This document shows, one piece after another, positions 50,876 to 61,080 of a DNA stretch of 64,000 nt. Made by a program: the position numbers and the translations under genes. Source of the stretch: an uncultured Limosilactobacillus sp. (lineage in GTDB: Bacteria > Bacillota > Bacilli > Lactobacillales > Lactobacillaceae); NCBI RefSeq assembly GCF_934202235.1, contig NZ_CAKPXS010000001.1, positions 49,539-113,538 on the forward strand, given 5' to 3'. The notes under the pieces were generated by a model. That model worked only from the letters and a program-made list of their open reading frames with translations, made no database searches and was not told where the DNA came from. How positions within the stretch are numbered: the first letter of the stretch is position 1; each line of letters opens with the position of its first letter.

Positions 50876-52084
50876 ATGAAGTTTATTCATACCGGAGACC
50901 TTCACCTGGATAGTCCCTTCAGGGGCCTCTCGGATAGTTTTCCTGAGCAATTATGGGACCAGGTTCACCAGTCGACCTTCTTCGCCTGGCAGAAGATCGT
51001 CGACTTGGCAATTGACCAGCAAGTGGATTTTGTCGTGGTGGTTGGTGATATTTTTGACCGGGAGCATCACGGAGTTGCTGCTGAAGACTTTTTTGTTAAA
51101 CAGTGTCAACGCCTTAACCAGCACCGTATTCCGGTTTATTTGAGCTATGGCAACCATGACTACCAGGATGTTGCCGCCGATCCGTTAATGTTGCCGGAGA
51201 ATGTTCACGTCTTTGCTAATCAGGTCGAAACAAAGTGCTTGCAGTTAGCCGATCACCGGCAGGTTGCCCTGACCGGTTTTAGCTACGGGAGTCGGTGGCT
51301 GGAAAAAGACCTCGCGGCAACTTACCCGTCACGGGTCAATGCTGATTTTCATATTGGCCTCCTTCACGGAGCAATTAACCAGGGGACTGACAACCATTAC
51401 GCGCCCTTTGATGTAGAAGAGTTGCTAGCCAAAAACTATGATTACTGGGCACTAGGCCATATTCACAAGCACGGTATCATTAATCAGCAGCCGCCCGTTG
51501 TCTACTGTGGGGATCCGCAGGGCCGTCATATTAACGAAGATGGTGAACACGGTTGCTACTTAGTGGAAGAAGAAAATGGTCGACTGGTGCCGCATTTCCA
51601 TCCGGTCGCGACGATTACTTGGCAAACGGTGATAGTGGACTTGCCAGCTGATTGTAAGACCCTAACAGCGGTGCGGTCAGCGATAGTTAAGCAGCTGAAC
51701 CAGCAGTCCTCTGACCGGCTGACGATTATCCGGTTAGTAATTACACCACGTCAGCAGCTGAAAGTTGATGTGGACCGGCTACTGGATTACCTTCAGCACG
51801 ACAGTCAGGACCAGCAGCCTATTTCCTGGTGGGTGATGGACCTAACAGTTAAGCAACAAACTGAGCTGCCGACAATTGACAAAAGTGATCTTCAGTACTG
51901 GCAACAAGCGGCATCAATGGTCTTTACTGAGGAGACGGTCAAGCAATTAATGACCGACAGCAAGCTGCAACGTTACCACTTCTTAGCTGACCAGGTGGAT
52001 CAGCAAATGGTGAACGAATTACAGGGGCAAGCCGAACAATTGTTAGGGCAGAAAGGGGTCAGCGATGAAGATTCTGCAAATTAA
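50876..52084 (+). CDS. yhaO: YhaO-type DNA repair nuclease (SbcD-like)
   Basis: 402 aa from ATG 50876 (AAGGAGC upstream). Metallophosphoesterase motifs: HTGDLHLDSPF, VVGDIFDREH, YGNHDYQ, LLHGAI and ALGHIHKHG. It pairs with the ATPase YhaN, the next gene, overlapping by 20 bp, in an SbcCD/Mre11-Rad50-like complex. Confidence 0.92.
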   Translation: MKFIHTGDLHLDSPFRGLSDSFPEQLWDQVHQSTFFAWQKIVDLAIDQQVDFVVVVGDIFDREHHGVAAEDFFVKQCQRLNQHRIPVYLSYGNHDYQDVAADPLMLPENVHVFANQVETKCLQLADHRQVALTGFSYGSRWLEKDLAATYPSRVNADFHIGLLHGAINQGTDNHYAPFDVEELLAKNYDYWALGHIHKHGIINQQPPVVYCGDPQGRHINEDGEHGCYLVEEENGRLVPHFHPVATITWQTVIVDLPADCKTLTAVRSAIVKQLNQQSSDRLTIIRLVITPRQQLKVDVDRLLDYLQHDSQDQQPISWWVMDLTVKQQTELPTIDKSDLQYWQQAASMVFTEETVKQLMTDSKLQRYHFLADQVDQQMVNELQGQAEQLLGQKGVSDEDSAN

Positions 52085-54575
52085 AATTGACGGTTTTGGT
52101 CGCTGGATCAATGCTGACATTCAATTGGATTCGTCACTGCAAGTCTTCTTTGGTCCTAATGAAGCGGGCAAGTCCACCTTGGTCGAGTTTATCAAGGGGG
52201 TTCTCTTTGGGTTTAAGAATGCCCAGGGCAAAAACAAGTACAAGCAGTACGTTCCCAAGGCGACCGCAGCTTACGGTGGCAGCTTGCTGGTGGAGCAAGA
52301 TGGGCAGCGCTACTGGGTTCACCGTTCGGGACGTCGTCAGGGCGGCCAGGTGACTATTAGTCACGAAGATGGTAGCAGGACCACGATGACGATTGAAAAA
52401 CTGTGTGGCCCTCTCAATCGCCAGCTAGTCGAGGACATCTTTGTGTTTGGCCAGGGGGAACTCTCACGGATTGACGACCTTAGTGATGAGGAGTTACGTC
52501 AGGACCTCCAGCGGGTTGGTGCGGTCGGTAGTGCGCACTGGCAAGCGGTGAAGGCCGACTTACAAAAGCAGTCTCGCGACCTTTATAAGGCCCGGGGACG
52601 CAAACCTGAGCTAAACCAGGCCCTGACCAAAGTGAAGGACTTACAGCAGCGGTTGACGACGGCCCAGGAAAAAACGACCGATTACCGTCAGTTAGTGCAC
52701 CAGCAAGCAACCATTAGGCACCAGGCAGGGCAAGTTGACCAGCAGCTAACAGCTGCTCGCCACCAGCTTGAGCAGCTCAAGCGTCAACAACAGTTATGGC
52801 CGGTATTTGAAGAATGGCAGGGGATCCAAAACCGGCATGGTGCTCTTGAGCAGTTATCGGCTAGTGACTTGACGCGGGTACAACAATTACAGGCTTCGTT
52901 GCCGGAAATAGAACGTCAGGTGAAAAGCGTTGAGGAAGCCGCTGCCGCAACAAAACAACAAGTTGCTGATCTCAGTAGTGATGGTCTGAACCTTTACCGG
53001 CAAAAGTGGCAGGGAGCTAATGACCCCACAGCTAAGTTACGAAGTCTTCAACTGGAGCAGCTAGCCCACGAACAACAACGGCCAGCTGCCGACAAGGCGC
53101 AGCAAACGTTAACTGATGTGCAGAAGCGACTAGGAAAAGATGACCTGCCTGCTCCGTTAACCGTTGACCAACGCAGCCAACTGGTGGCACTGCTCCAGCC
53201 AGCTAGCCGGCAGGATAAGCCTTCTCAGCGCTGGTCAGCGGCAATTAGCGTGGCGTTAAGTGGTGGCGCGGCACTCTTGTTAGGACTGGTGATGAAGTCA
53301 GCCTTGTTGGACATCATCGGTATTATTGTCCTGCTCATTGGTGTGGTTCTCGCCTACCAGCAACAGCAAAAGGTGAGTGACTGGCAACGGCAGACTGAGC
53401 GGGAAAGCCAGCAACGCCATCAAGCATTGGCTGACTTTGGCCAACAGCATGGCTTGGCAGCTTTTGACCAGGACCAGTGGTTAAGTATGCAGGCGGACTT
53501 GGAAAAGGCGGCGGCTGCCCAGCAAACACTCCACGAATTTGACCAAGCCGGTGATCAGTTAGGTGCTGCGTATCAGCAATGGCAAGCAGCTTTTACCAAT
53601 ATCAACGCCGATAATGTAACTGCTTTTTGGAACCAGACGCTCAACTACCTTCGTACTTGTCAGCAACAGGCCCAGCGGCAAGATGAGCTGAACCGTCGCC
53701 AAGATGAACAGCAGCGACTCCTGAGTGAGCGCCGCCAACAACTGGCTAAGCAGCGGGCTGACCTCACCGCTTTTTACCAACGGGTAGGCGCTCATAATCA
53801 GGCAGAATTCCAGCAATATCTTGAGCAACGGACAGCAGCACAAAATGAAGCAGCAACGAAGTCGGCAGCCGAAGTGCAGCTGACGCCAGCCATGAGAGAA
53901 CAGCTCAGCCAGTACGCTGGCAAGGATGATTTAGTAGCCCAAGTGGGTGCGTCGACACAAGAAGTTAATTCCTTACTGGACCACCAACAACAACTAACCC
54001 GGCAGGCCGAAGAAATTAAGGTCCAACTTAAGAGCCTGGTCGAGGATTGGTCCGTTACGCGGCTCGAACAGGAACTGGCCAATGCAGAACAGGCGGCTCG
54101 CTCACTAGCCAAGAAATGGCTGACTGAGATGTTAACCAGTCAGTGGATTGACAGTTCATTAGCGCTGGCTTCGGCAGACCGTTATCCGCAGATTATTCAG
54201 CGAGCGACCAAGTACTTTGCGATCTTAACCAATGACCGGTACCAGACGATACAGTTTGACAATGACCAGTTAGTCGTTGCCGGGCCAGCTGGGCGCCAAT
54301 TTGCGGTCGGCGAACTATCAACGGGGACGGCTGAACAATTGTATGTGGCACTGCGGCTCGGCTTTGTTAGTGTGATGAATGACACCGTGCAGTTCCCACT
54401 AGTAATTGATGACGGGTTTGTCAACTTTGATAATGATCGCAAAGTACGAGTCTTAGACCTGTTAAAACAGGCCGCGAAGAGCGGCCAAGTTATTTATCTG
54501 ACCGCTGACGACCGGATCTTAGCCACCCATGACCTATCAGTAACCAACCTGGAAGGGAGTCAGGACCATGAGTAA
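52065..54575 (+). CDS. yhaN: YhaN-type ATPase (SbcC/Rad50-like)
   Basis: 836 aa. Walker A FFGPNEAGKSTLVEF near residue 30, ABC signature VGELSTGTAEQLYVALRLGF and Walker B FPLVIDDGFVNFD near the end. Long Gln-rich coiled coils lie between, broken by a hydrophobic hairpin at about residues 408-435 that may be membrane inserted. It works with YhaO on DNA ends. Confidence 0.92.
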   Translation: MKILQIKIDGFGRWINADIQLDSSLQVFFGPNEAGKSTLVEFIKGVLFGFKNAQGKNKYKQYVPKATAAYGGSLLVEQDGQRYWVHRSGRRQGGQVTISHEDGSRTTMTIEKLCGPLNRQLVEDIFVFGQGELSRIDDLSDEELRQDLQRVGAVGSAHWQAVKADLQKQSRDLYKARGRKPELNQALTKVKDLQQRLTTAQEKTTDYRQLVHQQATIRHQAGQVDQQLTAARHQLEQLKRQQQLWPVFEEWQGIQNRHGALEQLSASDLTRVQQLQASLPEIERQVKSVEEAAAATKQQVADLSSDGLNLYRQKWQGANDPTAKLRSLQLEQLAHEQQRPAADKAQQTLTDVQKRLGKDDLPAPLTVDQRSQLVALLQPASRQDKPSQRWSAAISVALSGGAALLLGLVMKSALLDIIGIIVLLIGVVLAYQQQQKVSDWQRQTERESQQRHQALADFGQQHGLAAFDQDQWLSMQADLEKAAAAQQTLHEFDQAGDQLGAAYQQWQAAFTNINADNVTAFWNQTLNYLRTCQQQAQRQDELNRRQDEQQRLLSERRQQLAKQRADLTAFYQRVGAHNQAEFQQYLEQRTAAQNEAATKSAAEVQLTPAMREQLSQYAGKDDLVAQVGASTQEVNSLLDHQQQLTRQAEEIKVQLKSLVEDWSVTRLEQELANAEQAARSLAKKWLTEMLTSQWIDSSLALASADRYPQIIQRATKYFAILTNDRYQTIQFDNDQLVVAGPAGRQFAVGELSTGTAEQLYVALRLGFVSVMNDTVQFPLVIDDGFVNFDNDRKVRVLDLLKQAAKSGQVIYLTADDRILATHDLSVTNLEGSQDHE

Positions 54576-55560
54576 ACATTTAATGGACTACGAAGATGGG
54601 GAAACTGTCGATTGTTTTGCGCTCGTCAAGGATGCCAGTGAACGGCAAACCAAAGCAGGCAAACCGTTTCTCAGTTTAACCTTCGCTGATGAATCTGGTG
54701 AGCTCGGCGGGATGTTATGGGACAGTACCGCTGACGATGCGCAACAGTTCAAACCTGGTGTCGTTGTTCATGTAACGGGGAAGCGGGATTCTTACCGTGA
54801 TAAACCGCAGCTCAACATTGATGAAGTCAGAGTCGCAGGGCCAGGGGAACCCCAGGATCCTGCCATGTTCGTTCCCCACGCACCAGAGAGCACCGAGCAA
54901 TTAAAAAGTGACTTGCGGCCTTACATTCTCGCTATTCATAACCATGATTGGCAGCGCGTGGTCAATCACATGCTGAAAGAACACTTGCAGGACTTTTTTG
55001 TCAGTCCGGCGGCGAAGACTAATCACCATGCCTATGCTGGCGGTCTAGCCTTTCATACCCTTTCCATTTTAAGGTTGGCGAAAGCAGTTTGCGGACTTTA
55101 CGAGGGGATCGACCGGTCATTAATTTATGCCGGAGCAATCCTGCATGATTTGGGCAAAACCGTCGAGTTATCGGGACCTGTCGCCACTCAATATACGACG
55201 GTCGGGACCCTGATTGGCCATATCTCCATTATTGACGGGGAAATTGCCCAGGCATGTGATGCGTTGGGAATTGATAGTGAGCGGGGGGATATGATGCTCT
55301 TGCGTCACGTGGTTTTAGCCCACCACGGGCTGATGGAATACGGGTCACCGGTAACACCACATTTGTTGGAAGCAGAAATCTTACACCGCCTCGACGAATT
55401 AGACGCTTCAATCATGATGGTTCAAACCGCGACGGCCAAGGTGGAACCAGGAGAATTTACCCCGCGGCTATTTGCGATGGACAACCGCGCCTTCTATAAG
55501 CCATTGCCGGCGGAATTAGGCCTGACTGGCGAAAATGAAGATAATGTGAACAAAAAGTAA
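54568..55560 (+). CDS. yhaM: YhaM 3'-5' exoribonuclease
   Basis: 330 aa. OB-fold N-terminus (SLTFADESGELGGMLWDSTA) and HD domain (NHHAYAGGLAFHTLSILRLA, ILHDLGKTVEL, LAHHGLMEYGSP). Full length for YhaM. It degrades RNA, and possibly ssDNA, from 3' ends. Overlaps yhaN by 8 bp. Confidence 0.93.
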   Translation: MSKHLMDYEDGETVDCFALVKDASERQTKAGKPFLSLTFADESGELGGMLWDSTADDAQQFKPGVVVHVTGKRDSYRDKPQLNIDEVRVAGPGEPQDPAMFVPHAPESTEQLKSDLRPYILAIHNHDWQRVVNHMLKEHLQDFFVSPAAKTNHHAYAGGLAFHTLSILRLAKAVCGLYEGIDRSLIYAGAILHDLGKTVELSGPVATQYTTVGTLIGHISIIDGEIAQACDALGIDSERGDMMLLRHVVLAHHGLMEYGSPVTPHLLEAEILHRLDELDASIMMVQTATAKVEPGEFTPRLFAMDNRAFYKPLPAELGLTGENEDNVNKK

Positions 55561-55652
55561 TTTATCCATTGATGTCCTGCTCGCAGTTACGGGTTGTGGT
55601 ATATTAGACGGGTGAAACTGATAGCAATAAATAATTTAAGGATGTGTCAATT

Positions 55653-56603
55653 TTGAAAAACAAGAAACTACTGGCTATTTTTGCCGGTGTGACATTGATG
55701 CTACCGCTGGCCGCTTGTGGCAATAAGGCTGTTGCGACAACGAGTGGTGGTAAGGTTACCGAAAGTGAATACTATTCCAGCATGAAGCAAACCAGCCAGG
55801 GGAAACAAGTTCTCCAGCAGATGATCCTGGACAAGGTTTTGCAAAAGCAATACGGCAAGCAGGTTACTAGCAAGCAGGTTGATAAAGAATACAACAGCTA
55901 CAAAAAGCTGTATGGTTCATCATTTAGCAGCATGCTGGCTCAGGAAGGGCTGACTGCTTCGACGTTTAAGCAGCAGATTAAGTCTAACCTGTTGCTGAAG
56001 GCAGCGGTACGCCACTACTCGCACATTACTAATAAGCAGATCAACAAGCAGTGGAAGAAGTACCAGCCGAAGGTAACAACTGCAGAAATCTTGGTCGGCA
56101 GCAAATCTGAAGCTGAAGATATCATCAACCAGCTGAACAATGCTAACGGCAACAAGTTTAAGACGTTCAAGAAGTTAGCGAAGGAAAAGTCGACTGACTC
56201 TTCGAACAAGAATAACGGTGGCCGTGTGCCAGCGTTTGACAACACTGATACGCAGTTAGATTCTGCTTACAAGAAGGCTGCCTTTAAGCTGAAGACTGGC
56301 GAATACACTACTGAACCAGTTAAGACGGACAACGGTTACCAGGTAATCTACATGATCAACCACCCGGCTAAGGGACTGAAGTCAGACCACATTGCTGACT
56401 TGAAGGACCAGATTGTGGAAGAAAACATGAATAACACCACCTTCCTCCACAACGTGGTCGCTAAGGTCCTGAAGAAGGGGAACGTTTCAATTAAGGATAA
56501 AGACTTAAAGAACGTTCTGGCGGATTACTTGAGCAATTCCACGACTGCTACGGGAACTGGTAGTGCGGGATCAACAACTCAGAACTCTAATTCCAGTAAG
56601 TAA
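55653..56603 (+). CDS. prsA: PrsA foldase lipoprotein
   Basis: 316 aa, TTG start at 55653 with AAGGAT at a good distance; a GTG nine bases upstream lies on the ribosome site. Lipoprotein signal peptide with lipobox LPLAACG. The parvulin PPIase region is at about 135-235 ([40 protein letters not shown]). It folds exported proteins outside the membrane. The C-terminus is Ser/Thr-rich. TGGTATATT lies upstream. Confidence 0.93.
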   Translation: MKNKKLLAIFAGVTLMLPLAACGNKAVATTSGGKVTESEYYSSMKQTSQGKQVLQQMILDKVLQKQYGKQVTSKQVDKEYNSYKKLYGSSFSSMLAQEGLTASTFKQQIKSNLLLKAAVRHYSHITNKQINKQWKKYQPKVTTAEILVGSKSEAEDIINQLNNANGNKFKTFKKLAKEKSTDSSNKNNGGRVPAFDNTDTQLDSAYKKAAFKLKTGEYTTEPVKTDNGYQVIYMINHPAKGLKSDHIADLKDQIVEENMNNTTFLHNVVAKVLKKGNVSIKDKDLKNVLADYLSNSTTATGTGSAGSTTQNSNSSK

Positions 56604-56625
56604 CAACCAACATTAATAGAAAAAC

Positions 56626-56655
56626 TCCCTCAGTTGACGGCAGTCAGCTGGGGGA
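56626..56655. terminator. Shared terminator of prsA and trpS
   Basis: TCCCTCAGTTGAC pairs with GTCAGCTGGGGGA, loop GGCA. The T-run is best on the minus strand. It lies between two convergent genes. Confidence 0.75.
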
Positions 56656-56678
56656 ATTTCTGTTAGTTGGGAAGATTA

Positions 56679-57698
56679 TTAGTCAAAATAATTAATACCC
56701 ATCGCTCTTTTTACTTCTGCTAATGTTTGGGCAGCTATCATATTTGCCTTCTGTGAACCCTTGTTTAACATGTCATAGACAGAGGCGATATCTTTGGCAT
56801 AGCTAGCACGCCGCTTCCGAATTGGTTCCAGTTCTTCATTTAGAACGTTAAATAAGTACTTTTTAATTTGAACGTCACCCAGACCACCGTGGCGATAATG
56901 ATCCTTGAGCTCTTGAACCTTTTCTTTATCCTTATCAAAGATATCAAGATATGTAAATACAATGTTTCCTTCAATTTTTCCGGGATCATCAATATGGATA
57001 TGATCTGGATCAGTATAAATCGACATGACTTTTTTCAGGAGAGTATCTTCATCATCGGAAAGGTAAATGGTGTTACCTAATGATTTACTCATCTTAGCGT
57101 TGCCATCAAGCCCTGGAATCCGTCCCTGGCCCTTTGGTGGAAATACACCTTCAGGCTCTACAAGGACGTTCCCATATGTGGAATTGAATGATCTAACAAT
57201 TTCACGGGTTTGTTCCAGCATTGGTTCCTGGTCATCACCAACGGGAATTAAATTGGCTTTAAATGCTGTAATATCGGCCGCTTGGCTTACCGGATATGTT
57301 AGGAAACCAGCCGGAATAGACCGATCAAAATGTTTTTGTTGAATTTCAGATTTAACCGTTGGATTTCGTTCTAGTCGCGAAACAGTAACTAAGTTTAAAT
57401 AGTACATATTGAGTTCAGATAGAGCAGGAATTTGTGATTGAACATAGATTGTTGTCTTTTCAGGATCTAATCCAACCCCAAGATAGTCTAATGCCACTTG
57501 TGCAAGACTATCTTGGATTTTTTTTGGATTTTTTGCGTTATCAGTCAAAGCCTGCTGGTCAGCAATCATGACAAACATTTTGTACTTACCAGAATCTTGC
57601 ATTTTTACTCGATTACGAAGTGACCCCACATAGTGACCAATATGTAACTTTCCAGTAGGACGATCTCCTGTTAATACAACTTGTTTAGCTTTACTCAT
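56679..57698 (-). CDS. trpS: Tryptophanyl-tRNA synthetase (decarboxylase-linked)
   Basis: 339 aa, class I. TGDRPTGKLHIGHYVGSL (HIGH) and GNAKMSKSLGNTIYL (KMSKS), plus IPVGDDQEPMLEQTREIVRS. AGGAGG before ATG 57698. It is AT-richer than argS and is divergent from the decarboxylase. It is governed by a Trp T-box. It is probably an extra copy beside a housekeeping trpS elsewhere, which cannot be checked here. Confidence 0.93.
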   Translation of the reverse strand: MSKAKQVVLTGDRPTGKLHIGHYVGSLRNRVKMQDSGKYKMFVMIADQQALTDNAKNPKKIQDSLAQVALDYLGVGLDPEKTTIYVQSQIPALSELNMYYLNLVTVSRLERNPTVKSEIQQKHFDRSIPAGFLTYPVSQAADITAFKANLIPVGDDQEPMLEQTREIVRSFNSTYGNVLVEPEGVFPPKGQGRIPGLDGNAKMSKSLGNTIYLSDDEDTLLKKVMSIYTDPDHIHIDDPGKIEGNIVFTYLDIFDKDKEKVQELKDHYRHGGLGDVQIKKYLFNVLNEELEPIRKRRASYAKDIASVYDMLNKGSQKANMIAAQTLAEVKRAMGINYFD

Positions 57699-57712
57699 AG
57701 TAATAATACCTC

Positions 57713-57935
57713 CTAAATAAAAAACCTACTCTCATTTCTGAGAATAGGACGAATTACCGCGGTGCCACCTAAATTATAAGCTTTAAGCTTATCACTTTAA
57801 TATGCATATTAAGTTAAATTAAACAGCTCCAATTCGTTTATTGTCATTTCATCTCAGCAAATAGAAATGTCTCTGTCATGAAAACTACTGCGCACTGTTT
57901 AAATTGACAATACTTTAAAACATCAAATTATTGTC
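57713..57935 (-). promoter_or_regulatory. T-box riboswitch of trpS, TGG specifier
   Basis: On the minus strand the T-box AGGTGGCACCGCGGTAA is followed by the terminator CCTACTCTCA/TGAGAATAGG type stem and T6. Stem I closes with AAACAG/CTGTTT and holds AGTA opposite GAATTGGAG, giving TGG (Trp) as specifier. A TTGACA lies near 57935 for the promoter. Uncharged tRNA-Trp would raise trpS expression. Confidence 0.88.
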
Positions 57936-58088
57936 TGTCAAGCTAAATAAAATTGCATATTTTTGCAAATAATTTATTTTATAAACGTAAAGGGAACCTG
58001 ATAGGGCAAAAGAATAAACGTAATATGAAAAATAAATATTATTTTGTTAGTTGATAACTAGATGCGAATAGAAGCCGCCATTATGCGA

Positions 58089-58121
58089 TTGACAAAAAAA
58101 AAAAAGTAATACCATTATAAG
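58089..58121 (+). promoter_or_regulatory. Decarboxylase promoter with A12 tract in the spacer
   Basis: TTGACA at 58089-58094 runs into A12 (58094-58105). Possible -10 boxes are CATTAT (18-bp spacer) or TATAAG (21-bp spacer). The tract makes spacer length prone to slippage. Rest of the 57936-58194 gap: AT-rich, no gene. Confidence 0.55.
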
Positions 58122-58153
58122 TGTTGATGTTGGAAAGCGATTTCACATCAACA
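58122..58153 (+). promoter_or_regulatory. Inverted repeat in the decarboxylase leader
   Basis: TGTTGATGT (58122-58130) and ACATCAACA (58145-58153) are perfect 9-bp arms around 14 nt. No T-run follows. It could be an operator or an mRNA-stabilising hairpin, 40 bp before the ATG. Confidence 0.6.
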
Positions 58154-58194
58154 TTAATATTCAGTTGTTGTCATTTATTGGAGGCTACTACATT

Positions 58195-60066
58195 ATGAGT
58201 ACCAAAAAAGATTACAAGAACATGGACTTATCTGCCTATTTCCTTGGCCCACATGGTGAAAACGGGGACCTCTTTAAGGAATTAGCAACTAAGTTAACTG
58301 ATGATCACATTGGCTGGCGTAAGAACTACAACGCTCAAGATAAGGATTCCATCAGTGAGGAAGAAAAGGCTACACCAGAATTTAGCAATGCTGTTGTTAA
58401 TATGAAAGGTGTACTGAACGAACTGTCAAGCAAGCTTCGCGATGGCTCTATTCCTTGGGACACTGCTGGTCGTTATCTGTCACAAATGGACAACGAAACC
58501 TTGATGCCAGCTATTTTAGCTTACAACTTTGCCATGCTTTGGAATGGTAACGGTGTTGCTTGGGCCGGCAGTCCTGCATCTACTTTGATGGAACAGGAAG
58601 TTGGTCACCAGTTAGCTGAAATGCACGGGTATGACAAGAATGGTTGGGGTTATGTTGCTACCGACGGTTCAATTGCCAACGTCAGTGCATTGTGGATGGC
58701 ACGTAATGTTGCGTCTATTCCATTGGCTATTAAGGAAGTTTGCCCTGAACTGGTAGAAGGCAAGAGTGATTGGGAACTTCTTAACATGTCTGTTAAGGAA
58801 GAGCTGGACCTTCTTGACAAGGCCGGAGACAAGAAGAACGATGTTAAGGCCCGTTCTGCACGTAGTGGTAAGAATCTCCAAAAGCTTGGTAAGTGGCTGG
58901 TTCCCTCAACAATGCACTACTCATGGCGTAAAGCTTGTGACATTACTGGCATTGGTGAAGATAACTTAGTTGTCCTTCCTGTAAATGATCACTACACAAT
59001 TGACCTGGACAAGTTAGATAAGATTATTGCTGAAAATGTTGAAAAGCATATTCCTATCTTAGGGGTAGTTGCTGTAGTTGGTACTACTGAAGAAGGTCAG
59101 ATTGACCATGTTGATAAGATTGTGGAAATGCGTAAGAAGTGGAACAAGAAGGGTGTAAACTTCTACATTCACGTTGACGCTGCCTACGGTGGATATGGTC
59201 GTACTGTATATCTTGATGAAGATGGCAACTTTATGCCATACGATCAACTCGAGGATAAGTTCAAGGAATATGGCATCTTCACTGAAAATAACCAATTCTT
59301 GAAGAAGGACGTTTACAACGCCTACAAGGCAATGGGTGAAGCTGATTCCATTACTGATGACCCTCACAAGATGGGATACGTACCTTACGATGCTGGTGGT
59401 CTGACTATTAAGGACACCCGTCTCAAGGATACTCTGACTTATTACGCACCATATGCCTTCCAAGAAGGAATTGCTGTTCCTGCTTCAATTGGTCAATTTA
59501 CTCTTGAAGGTTCTAAGTCGGTAGGTTCTGCAGCTGCTGTTTGGGTTGCTAACAAGATTTTGCCACTTAACATTTCAGGTTATGGTCGTCTGGTTGCACG
59601 TACTCTTTATGGTGCACGTCGTATTCACGACTTATTTGACGGTCAGAAGTTTGAAGTTAAGGGTCACACAATCGTTTCACACGTTGTTTATGATCCAGAC
59701 TTTAACATGGTTGATTGGATTTACAAAGAAGAAGGCAATGACAGCTTGAAGTCAATGAATGATTTGACTCAAGCGGTTATGGAATACACCACTACCGCAA
59801 AGGGAAAGCTATACAGTATGGATATTCAACTATCTGATACTAGCTTTGAAACAAATACATATGGTGATGCACCAGTTAAGTTTATTGAAAGCTTAGGCCT
59901 CAGTGCTGATGAATACCATAAATTAGGAAAACTTGAAGTGCTTCGTTCTTCATGCATGTCACCATGGATGTACAACGATGAAGAATTCAGCTACTGGGCA
60001 AAGATTATTACACAAGCTATTCAGAAAAAACTTGAAGAGGTCGCTGAGAATGAAGACATTCTTTAA
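58195..60066 (+). CDS. tdc: Aromatic amino acid decarboxylase (tyrosine decarboxylase family)
   Basis: 623 aa from ATG 58195 (TGGAGG upstream). It uses PLP: the Schiff-base Lys392 is in DDPHKMGYVPY, with Tyr398 as in lactobacillus TDC. Other TDC features are ENGDLFKELATKLTDDHIGW, AADGSIAN-like ATDGSIANVSALWMAR, and HVDAAYGGYGRT. Length (about 620 aa) and N-terminus exclude glutamate decarboxylase (about 465 aa). Products would be tyramine, phenethylamine or tryptamine. The neighbour trpS rather than tyrS raises the chance of tryptophan as substrate; sequence alone does not settle this. Confidence 0.88.
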   Translation: MSTKKDYKNMDLSAYFLGPHGENGDLFKELATKLTDDHIGWRKNYNAQDKDSISEEEKATPEFSNAVVNMKGVLNELSSKLRDGSIPWDTAGRYLSQMDNETLMPAILAYNFAMLWNGNGVAWAGSPASTLMEQEVGHQLAEMHGYDKNGWGYVATDGSIANVSALWMARNVASIPLAIKEVCPELVEGKSDWELLNMSVKEELDLLDKAGDKKNDVKARSARSGKNLQKLGKWLVPSTMHYSWRKACDITGIGEDNLVVLPVNDHYTIDLDKLDKIIAENVEKHIPILGVVAVVGTTEEGQIDHVDKIVEMRKKWNKKGVNFYIHVDAAYGGYGRTVYLDEDGNFMPYDQLEDKFKEYGIFTENNQFLKKDVYNAYKAMGEADSITDDPHKMGYVPYDAGGLTIKDTRLKDTLTYYAPYAFQEGIAVPASIGQFTLEGSKSVGSAAAVWVANKILPLNISGYGRLVARTLYGARRIHDLFDGQKFEVKGHTIVSHVVYDPDFNMVDWIYKEEGNDSLKSMNDLTQAVMEYTTTAKGKLYSMDIQLSDTSFETNTYGDAPVKFIESLGLSADEYHKLGKLEVLRSSCMSPWMYNDEEFSYWAKIITQAIQKKLEEVAENEDIL

Positions 60067-60098
60067 TTGATAATAATCGGAGCAAAGCATCATAGGTG

Positions 60099-60129
60099 AA
60101 AAAGCTCCAGTTAATTCTGGAGCTTTTTT
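60099..60129 (+). terminator. Terminator after the decarboxylase
   Basis: AAAAGCTCCAG pairs perfectly with CTGGAGCTTTT, then T-rich. DUF554 begins 37 bp later. Confidence 0.9.
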
Positions 60130-60166
60130 AGCAATTATTAATTGCGTAATAAAGGCAGGCAAAAGT

Positions 60167-60859
60167 ATGTTAATAACTTTAACAGGAACGTTTACTGATG
60201 CAGGTGGAGTGATCATTGCAGCTCTTTTAGGTAGTTTTATTGGTAAACATATGAATGATCGCTACAAGCAAATTTTAATTGGAATGTTGGGTTTTATTGC
60301 CCTTGCAGTTGGATTTCAAAGCTTCGCTTCTTATATGTCAAAGTCTAAGTATGCTGTACTTTTTATCATTGCCATGATCTTGGGTACTACTTTAGGTACA
60401 TGGTGGAATTTGGATGGAAAAGTTAATAAGTTGGCTAGTAAAGGGTCAGCTGGGTTGGCACGTTCAATTGTAACGGAATGTACCCTGTCCTGTTTTGGGG
60501 CATTACCGATCGTTGGGTCAATTATGGCAGCTACGAGTCACAACTTTACTTTTCTCTTTGTCAATGCTTCGTTGGATTTTGTCATGGTTATGATCTTATC
60601 TGCAGCTGATGGTATAGGCATGATTGTTTGTGCCCCCATCATCTTTATTTATCAGTTTTTACTAATTTTAATTGCAACATTTGCTAGAACGTGGTTGACA
60701 ACGGATTTAATTACAGAAATTGCTATGCTTGGTGGATTGATGGTTGCTTCCTCAGGTCTGAGCTTAATGAATATCAAAAATCTCAAGACGACTAACCAGA
60801 TTCCATCACTTCTTATTCCGATTATCTTCTTTACATGTAAGGCAATTTTTCATTTTTAG
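60167..60859 (+). CDS. DUF554 membrane protein
   Basis: 230 aa with about six or seven helices. GTFTDAGGVIIAALLGSFIG and FVNASLDFVMVMILSAADGI are typical of DUF554 (YdfK-like), putative transporters of unknown substrate. It lies between the decarboxylase and its permease, so it may export the amine or be a bystander. Confidence 0.85.
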   Translation: MLITLTGTFTDAGGVIIAALLGSFIGKHMNDRYKQILIGMLGFIALAVGFQSFASYMSKSKYAVLFIIAMILGTTLGTWWNLDGKVNKLASKGSAGLARSIVTECTLSCFGALPIVGSIMAATSHNFTFLFVNASLDFVMVMILSAADGIGMIVCAPIIFIYQFLLILIATFARTWLTTDLITEIAMLGGLMVASSGLSLMNIKNLKTTNQIPSLLIPIIFFTCKAIFHF

Positions 60860-61080
60860 TATCACGTTAAGGCGCTGAAATTTTACGGCGATATGAATAT
60901 ATTCAATTCAAAATTGTTAATTCTTATTACCCAGAATGATTCTCATCATGTTTGTGGATGTTGTTTTAGTTCATTGATTTAACTACCAAAATATCCTTGT
61001 GAGAAGCATTTATTTAAATGAACGAATTATAGGACAAATGAATTACTAAAGACATCCTATTGTCTTAGGAGGACATTTAT
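60860..61080. other. Intergenic region before the TyrP-like permease
   Basis: No gene. GAATGATTCTCATC near 60943 loosely resembles a Fur-type box. AAGACA/TGTCTT forms a small hairpin just before TTAGGAGGACA, the ribosome site of the next gene. I see no clear promoter. Confidence 0.4.

Noticed and set aside
58195..60066. Glutamate decarboxylase (gadB) with the GadC-like permease downstream
   Set aside because: Length of 623 aa, the N-terminal ENGDLFKEL region and the DPHKMGYVPY context belong to tyrosine decarboxylases. GadB is about 465 aa with different motifs.
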